Positions 7,184-10,536 of a stretch of DNA of 10,536 bases are shown in pieces; the first letter of the stretch is position 1, and each line of letters begins with the position of its first letter. Source of the DNA: Rickettsiales bacterium (GTDB lineage: Bacteria > Pseudomonadota > Alphaproteobacteria > TMED109 > TMED131). The position numbers and the translations under genes were made by a program. Below the pieces are notes generated by a model that saw only the letters and a list, made by a program, of their open reading frames with translations, did not search any database and was not told the DNA's origin. The stretch is taken from positions 1 through 10,536 of the forward strand of contig NZFJ01000055.1 in the NCBI GenBank assembly GCA_002690625.1, written 5' to 3'.

Positions 7184-8100
7184 TCTTCTTCTCCTTTTAC
7201 TTTTCTAATAGGCATATTTAATAACACCGGCGTAGCTATCAAAATTGAAGAATAGGTTCCAATAATAATTCCCCAAATCATTGCTAAACTAAAATCTTTG
7301 ATTATATTTCCACCAAAAAGATATAAAGCAACTAAAGCTAAAATGGTGGTTGCAGTAGTATTAATTGTTCTAGATAAAGTTTCATTAATAGATTTATTTA
7401 ATAATTTAATTATTTCCATTCTTCTAAATTTTTTTAAGTTTTCTCTTATTCTATCATACACAACTACTGTATCATTCATTGAATATCCTATTATTAGAAG
7501 TATAGCAGCTACTGTTGACAGATTAAATTCTAAACTAGTTAATGAAAACATACCAACCGTTAAAACAGTATCATGAACTAGTGCAATAACAGCACCTAAG
7601 GCAAATGGTAATTCAAATCTGAACCATATGTAAATCAACATAGATATTATTGCCACAATTATAGCAATTATTCCTGTATAAACTAATTCCTTACTTACAG
7701 TAGGACCAACATATTCTACTCTTCTATAATCAATTTGCCCACCAAACTGCTTTTTAAAAGAATTCTTTATTAAATTAATAAGCTCTTCTTGATCATTATC
7801 AATTGTTTCATTTAATTCTACTTTAATTAAATAATTGTTATTAGAATTATCTAATGCTTGTATAGAAAAATCGCCTTTATTTACTTCAGCTATCTTATTT
7901 CTTAAGGTCTCTAAATTTGTATCTTCTTTAAATTTAGCTTCTATTAAAAGTCCCCCTTTAAAGTCTATTCCAAAATTGAGACCTTTTAACATAAGTGCAA
8001 TTAGTGATATTAAAGCTAAAAAGAAAGAAATAGAGTAGAAAATTTTTCTTTTTTCTATGAAAAATAAATTAGGTGTTTTTTTTATTAACCTTAATAGCAT
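7180..8100 (-). CDS. secF: Protein translocase subunit SecF
   Basis: SecF, 306 residues, pairs with SecD in the inner membrane and uses the proton-motive force to help pull exported proteins across the SecYEG channel. Visible features: a first membrane helix at about 20-39; the SecF/SecD signature LNFGIDFKGG (41-50); a periplasmic domain to about 130; VGPTVSKEL (131-139); then five predicted membrane helices from about 140 to 295. The motif IGYSMNDTVVVYDRIREN (204-221) carries the conserved Asp210 and Arg217 typical of RND-type SecF proteins. The ATG follows the secD stop after a single nucleotide, so translation is very likely coupled. The C-terminus RKVKGEEE is short; the TAG stop at 7180-7182 shares bases with the ATA of the downstream gene, and another in-frame TAG lies four codons further (7168-7170). 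Assignment is firm. Confidence 0.96.
   Translation of the reverse strand: MLLRLIKKTPNLFFIEKRKIFYSISFFLALISLIALMLKGLNFGIDFKGGLLIEAKFKEDTNLETLRNKIAEVNKGDFSIQALDNSNNNYLIKVELNETIDNDQEELINLIKNSFKKQFGGQIDYRRVEYVGPTVSKELVYTGIIAIIVAIISMLIYIWFRFELPFALGAVIALVHDTVLTVGMFSLTSLEFNLSTVAAILLIIGYSMNDTVVVYDRIRENLKKFRRMEIIKLLNKSINETLSRTINTTATTILALVALYLFGGNIIKDFSLAMIWGIIIGTYSSILIATPVLLNMPIRKVKGEEE
7191..7195 (-). promoter_or_regulatory. Shine-Dalgarno sequence deciding the Mth938 gene start
   Basis: AGGAG on the minus strand, inside the last codons of secF, with 7 nt between it and the ATA codon at 7181-7183. This is one of the clearest ribosome-binding sites in the window, and the only start-like codon at proper spacing downstream is the ATA. 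It also encodes the Gly-Glu part of the SecF C-terminus, so its presence may partly reflect coding. Confidence 0.5.
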
Positions 8101-8101
8101 A

Positions 8102-9643
8102 CTATAACTCCAATTCTCTTTTTGAACTCTTTATGTAATAAGTACTTATCATTAGTTTGCTTATAAGCATTGTGCATAAAATAGTACTTATCACTCCTAG
8201 CCCTAAAGTAACTGAAAAACCTCTAATAGGTCCAGAACCTAAAAAAAACAGTATAATTGCAGCAATCAAGGTTGTAACATTTGCATCTAATATAGCTCTA
8301 AGTGCCTGATCAAAACCAGTATTGATAGCACTTATTTTACTTCGCCCTAAATATTTTTCTTCTCTTATTCTCTCAAATACCAGAACATTAGCATCTACAG
8401 CCATACCTACTGTCAATGCTATTCCTGCTATTCCAGGAAGTGTTAAAGTTGCTTTGAGTACTACTATCCATGCTATTATAAATAAAAAATTTATAATTAA
8501 AACGACGTCTGCTATTATACCTAGTTTGCCATATATTAAAATCATATAGATTAGTACTAAAGATAAGGCTATTATTACAGAAATAATACCTGCATTTATA
8601 GAATCTTCACCAAGACTTGGTCCTACAGTCCTTTCTTCAATAATACTAATAGGAGCTGGTAAAGAACCTGCTCTTAAAAGTATGGCTAAATCGTTTGCCG
8701 TCTCAAAAGTAAAATTACCTGATATTTGTGCATTACCAGTTGGTATTGCTTCTTGGATTACTGGAGCTGAAATTACTTTATTATCTAGAACAATAGCAAA
8801 TCTTTTTCCAACATTTTTAGAAGTAAGATCAGCAAATTTTCTTGAACCTACTGCATCAAACCTAATAGAGACTATCGGTCTATTAAATTGATCTACAGAA
8901 GCATTAGCATCTATTAGATTATCTCCACTAACACCAATTCTTTTTTTTATCACGTATTTTGTACCAAACTCACCCTCTTCTAAAACCTCAGATCCAACAA
9001 AATATTTTTTATCACTAATACTACTCATAGCCTTTTCATCGACCATTCTAAAATTCATTTTGGCTGTTTTACCTAATAAGTTTTTTATTCTATCTGGATT
9101 CTTTAATCCTGGTAATTGAACTAGCACTCTTTGTTTACCTTGAATTTGAATAATTGGTTCATTGGTACCAACTTCATCAACTCTTTTTCTAATAATTTCT
9201 AAAGATTGTAGCATTAAGGAATTTTTAAAATCTTTTATAAATTTTTCACTTAAAAATATTTCAAATTTATCTTTATTTAATGAATAATCAAAATAATCAA
9301 ATTCTCTTAATATTTTTTTAATATCTTTTATGTTTTCAGAATTATTTTCAATAATAATTTTTTCTTCAGCTAAAGAAATTTTTTCTATTAATATATTCTC
9401 TTTTTTAAGGGAACTACGCAAATCTTCTGCAAAGTTTTGTAATTTTTCATTGATTGCATAATCTGTCTCTACTTGCAATAAAAGTTGAGATCCACCCTGA
9501 AGATCCAAACCTAACTTAATTTGATTTTTAGTCCACCAATCAGGCAATAAACTATTTTTATTGATAAAAGAAGGTATAGCAAAAAATACACTAAATACTA
9601 ATATACTCAACGATAGAATTACCTTTAAAGAAACTTTTTTCAT
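8102..9643 (-). CDS. secD: Protein translocase subunit SecD
   Basis: SecD, 513 residues, within the usual range for bacterial SecD. With SecF and YajC it forms the accessory complex that completes protein export using the proton gradient. An N-terminal membrane helix lies at about 7-25, followed by LGLDLQGG (44-51), the family hallmark. A large periplasmic region (about 30-345) includes the P1 base and head subdomains; GPSLG (341-345) marks its end. Five further membrane helices run from about 350 to 502, including TLPGIAGIALTVGMAVDANV (401-420) followed by LVFERIREE, with the proton-relay-type Asp417 and Arg425, and ILDANVTT (451-458). The ATG at 9641-9643 has an AGGTG 10 nt upstream (9654-9658). 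The gene is 24 bp downstream of yajC and 1 bp upstream of secF, so it is in the same operon. Confidence 0.97.
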   Translation of the reverse strand: MKKVSLKVILSLSILVFSVFFAIPSFINKNSLLPDWWTKNQIKLGLDLQGGSQLLLQVETDYAINEKLQNFAEDLRSSLKKENILIEKISLAEEKIIIENNSENIKDIKKILREFDYFDYSLNKDKFEIFLSEKFIKDFKNSLMLQSLEIIRKRVDEVGTNEPIIQIQGKQRVLVQLPGLKNPDRIKNLLGKTAKMNFRMVDEKAMSSISDKKYFVGSEVLEEGEFGTKYVIKKRIGVSGDNLIDANASVDQFNRPIVSIRFDAVGSRKFADLTSKNVGKRFAIVLDNKVISAPVIQEAIPTGNAQISGNFTFETANDLAILLRAGSLPAPISIIEERTVGPSLGEDSINAGIISVIIALSLVLIYMILIYGKLGIIADVVLIINFLFIIAWIVVLKATLTLPGIAGIALTVGMAVDANVLVFERIREEKYLGRSKISAINTGFDQALRAILDANVTTLIAAIILFFLGSGPIRGFSVTLGLGVISTILCTMLISKLMISTYYIKSSKRELEL

Positions 9644-9667
9644 AATTAAGACACACCTAAAGACTAG

Positions 9668-9988
9668 TTATTTTTTTTTATCATCCAATAAATCTACAAC
9701 TGTATCTCTTTTTATTATAACGCTTACATTATCTGATATATTAGCTGTAACGTATAATTCGTCATTTAATTTTGTAATTTTTGCTACAATTCCTCCTGAC
9801 GTAACAACTTGAGATCCTACCTTCAAAGAGTTTACCATCTCTTTGTGTTGTTTAACCCTTTTTTGTTGGGGTCTAATCAACAAAAAGTAAAACACAACAA
9901 AAATTAATATTAACGGTAACAACTGAACAATTAAACCCTGACTTCCTGTTCCTTGAGCAGCTTGGGCAAATGCAATATTAATAATCAT
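9668..9988 (-). CDS. yajC: Preprotein translocase accessory subunit YajC
   Basis: YajC, 106 residues, is a small single-span inner membrane protein that associates with SecDF and with the SecYEG/YidC holotranslocon. The N-terminus is short and Ala/Gln/Gly-rich, followed by one strongly hydrophobic helix (about 19-38) and the conserved basic LIRPQQKR (37-44) at the cytoplasmic face. The soluble domain contains LKVGSQVVTSGGIVAKI (55-71), the KOW-like beta segment typical of the family. The tail is charged (DDKKK). The start ATG is at 9986-9988, preceded at 8 nt by AGGAG (9997-10001). It is the first gene of yajC-secD-secF-Mth938 and lies back to back with the DUF815 ATPase gene. Assignment is firm. 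Confidence 0.96.
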   Translation of the reverse strand: MIINIAFAQAAQGTGSQGLIVQLLPLILIFVVFYFLLIRPQQKRVKQHKEMVNSLKVGSQVVTSGGIVAKITKLNDELYVTANISDNVSVIIKRDTVVDLLDDKKK

Positions 9989-9996
9989 AAATTCAT

Positions 9997-10001
9997 CTCC
10001 T
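9997..10001 (-). promoter_or_regulatory. Shine-Dalgarno sequence of yajC
   Basis: AGGAG on the minus strand, 8 nt before the yajC ATG at 9988. An earlier ATG at 9994-9996 directly abuts it and opens only a three-codon frame that ends overlapping the yajC start, so the spacing selects the ATG at 9988. Confidence 0.65.
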
Positions 10002-10011
10002 AAATAAAAAC

Positions 10012-10039
10012 AATATACATTTCAATAAGTGTATTGCAA
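10012..10039 (-). promoter_or_regulatory. Candidate promoter of the yajC-secD-secF-Mth938 operon
   Basis: On the minus strand TTGCAA (10034-10039) is followed after 16 bp by TATATT (10012-10017), a good sigma-70-type pair. Transcription would start near 10005, giving a leader of about 17 nt that retains the AGGAG ribosome-binding site. The position fits the first gene of the operon. Only sequence similarity supports it. Confidence 0.5.
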
Positions 10040-10062
10040 GAAAAGTATAGTTTAGATATTTT
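10034..10062 (+). promoter_or_regulatory. Candidate promoter of the DUF815 ATPase gene
   Basis: The same TTGCAA (10034-10039), which is its own reverse complement, is followed on the plus strand after 17 bp by TATTTT (10057-10062). The start would fall near 10069, about 36 nt before the ATG at 10105. This is weaker than the yajC promoter because TATTTT is a poorer -10 and the region is AT-rich; TATAGT at 10046-10051 is an alternative -10. Confidence 0.3.
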
Positions 10063-10104
10063 TAAATAATAAACAACTACTTTAATAAAAGTCGATAGAA
10101 ATTT

Positions 10105-10536
10105 ATGAATATTATAAAAAAAATTTTTACATATTATAATAATGAAAATATTTTAAATTCCATACGGTCAGGAATTTTAGAATGGGATAATTTAAGTAAT
10201 AACTTTTACTTACTAGATAGCAATGAACATGATCTTAACAATTTGCATAATATAGAAGTTCAAAAGGATGCTTTGTTGAGTAATACAATAGCATTTGCTA
10301 ATAATAAACCTGCAAATAATGCTTTATTATGGGGTGCCAGAGGTACTGGAAAATCATCATTAGTATTGTCAGTGTTTAAAGAAGTAAGCAATAAAAAAGA
10401 CCTTTTATTATTAGAATTAAAAACTAATCAAATTAGATATTTAAGTTTTATATTGAGAAAATTAAAGAAATCAAACAGAAAATCTATTATATTTTGCGAT
10501 GATTTTTCTTTTTCATTAGAAAATGAAAATTTTATT
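10105..10536 (+). CDS. DUF815-family AAA-type ATPase, N-terminal part
   Basis: Open reading frame of 144 codons from ATG at 10105, still open at the right edge. It contains a Walker A motif GARGTGKS (77-84) preceded by NNALLWG, and a Walker-B-like IIFCDDFSFSLE (128-139). The combination LLWGARGTGKSSLV followed by a F-C-D-D-(L/F)-S-F-E-like segment is the hallmark of the DUF815 ATP-binding family, whose full members are about 280-300 residues; roughly half is seen here. The cellular role of the family is not established. In many alphaproteobacteria a gene of this family sits next to yajC, as here, divergently transcribed across a 116-bp spacer. No Shine-Dalgarno sequence is obvious before the ATG. 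The segment between the two motifs (about 45 residues) is Leu/Lys-rich but aligns in order with the family. Family assignment is good; function is unknown. Confidence 0.85.
   Translation, partial: MNIIKKIFTYYNNENILNSIRSGILEWDNLSNNFYLLDSNEHDLNNLHNIEVQKDALLSNTIAFANNKPANNALLWGARGTGKSSLVLSVFKEVSNKKDLLLLELKTNQIRYLSFILRKLKKSNRKSIIFCDDFSFSLENENFI

Noticed and set aside
9561..9812. 83-codon open frame on the plus strand opposite the secD start and yajC
   Set aside because: Overlaps two well supported genes on the other strand and has low-complexity composition without motifs.
9985..9996. Three-codon leader frame (Met-Asn-Leu-stop) overlapping the yajC start
   Set aside because: Its ATG directly abuts the AGGAG, too close for efficient initiation; likely chance.
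1..10536. Search for CRISPR arrays, tRNA or rRNA genes, transposases, toxin-antitoxin or defence genes
   Set aside because: Nearly all bases are covered by housekeeping genes; the two divergent spacers hold only promoter-like sequence, and no direct-repeat array or cloverleaf was seen by eye.

Overview
The window is a stretch of ordinary housekeeping chromosome from a very AT-rich, tightly packed bacterium. The protein sequences point to an alphaproteobacterium: UvrA has the CPVSGF form of its first zinc module, GyrA has a C-terminal-domain insertion after MGVRGIKL, and the cluster yajC-secD-secF-Mth938 lies next to a divergent DUF815 ATPase. The AT-richness, lysine/asparagine-rich proteins, 1-bp overlaps and near-absence of intergenic DNA suit a streamlined marine lineage such as Pelagibacterales (SAR11) or a similar group. 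That assignment is inference; no rRNA is present to confirm it.

Layout. Positions 1-3890 (minus strand) read ssb, gyrA, coaD, queA, with queA running off the left edge. The junctions are 21 bp, a 1-nt TAATG overlap and 10 bp, so this is probably one transcript. An 89-bp divergent spacer (3891-3979) separates ssb from uvrA (plus strand, 3980-6802). The uvrA tail overlaps by 9 bp the tail of a convergent minus-strand operon yajC-secD-secF-Mth938 (9988 down to 6794). A 116-bp divergent spacer (9989-10104) then leads to the plus-strand start of a DUF815 AAA-type ATPase, cut by the right edge. No stretch of 300 bp lacks a gene. I saw no tRNA, rRNA, mobile element or CRISPR array.

Function. The left half handles DNA (SSB, gyrase A, UvrA) with CoA synthesis (CoaD) and tRNA queuosine modification (QueA). 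The right half is the SecDF-YajC membrane translocation accessory complex, plus a small Mth938-fold protein of the family containing the mitochondrial complex I assembly factor NDUFAF3.

I found no new multi-gene system. The most unusual points are small-scale. The Mth938 gene has no ATG/GTG/TTG start where its domain begins and appears to start at ATA overlapping the secF stop; one base (7181) controls both. GyrA starts at TTG just after a two-codon ATG-GAA-TAA mini-ORF. A palindromic TTGCAA could serve as the -35 box of two divergent promoters. Long A tracts (A10 to A13) lie inside several coding regions.
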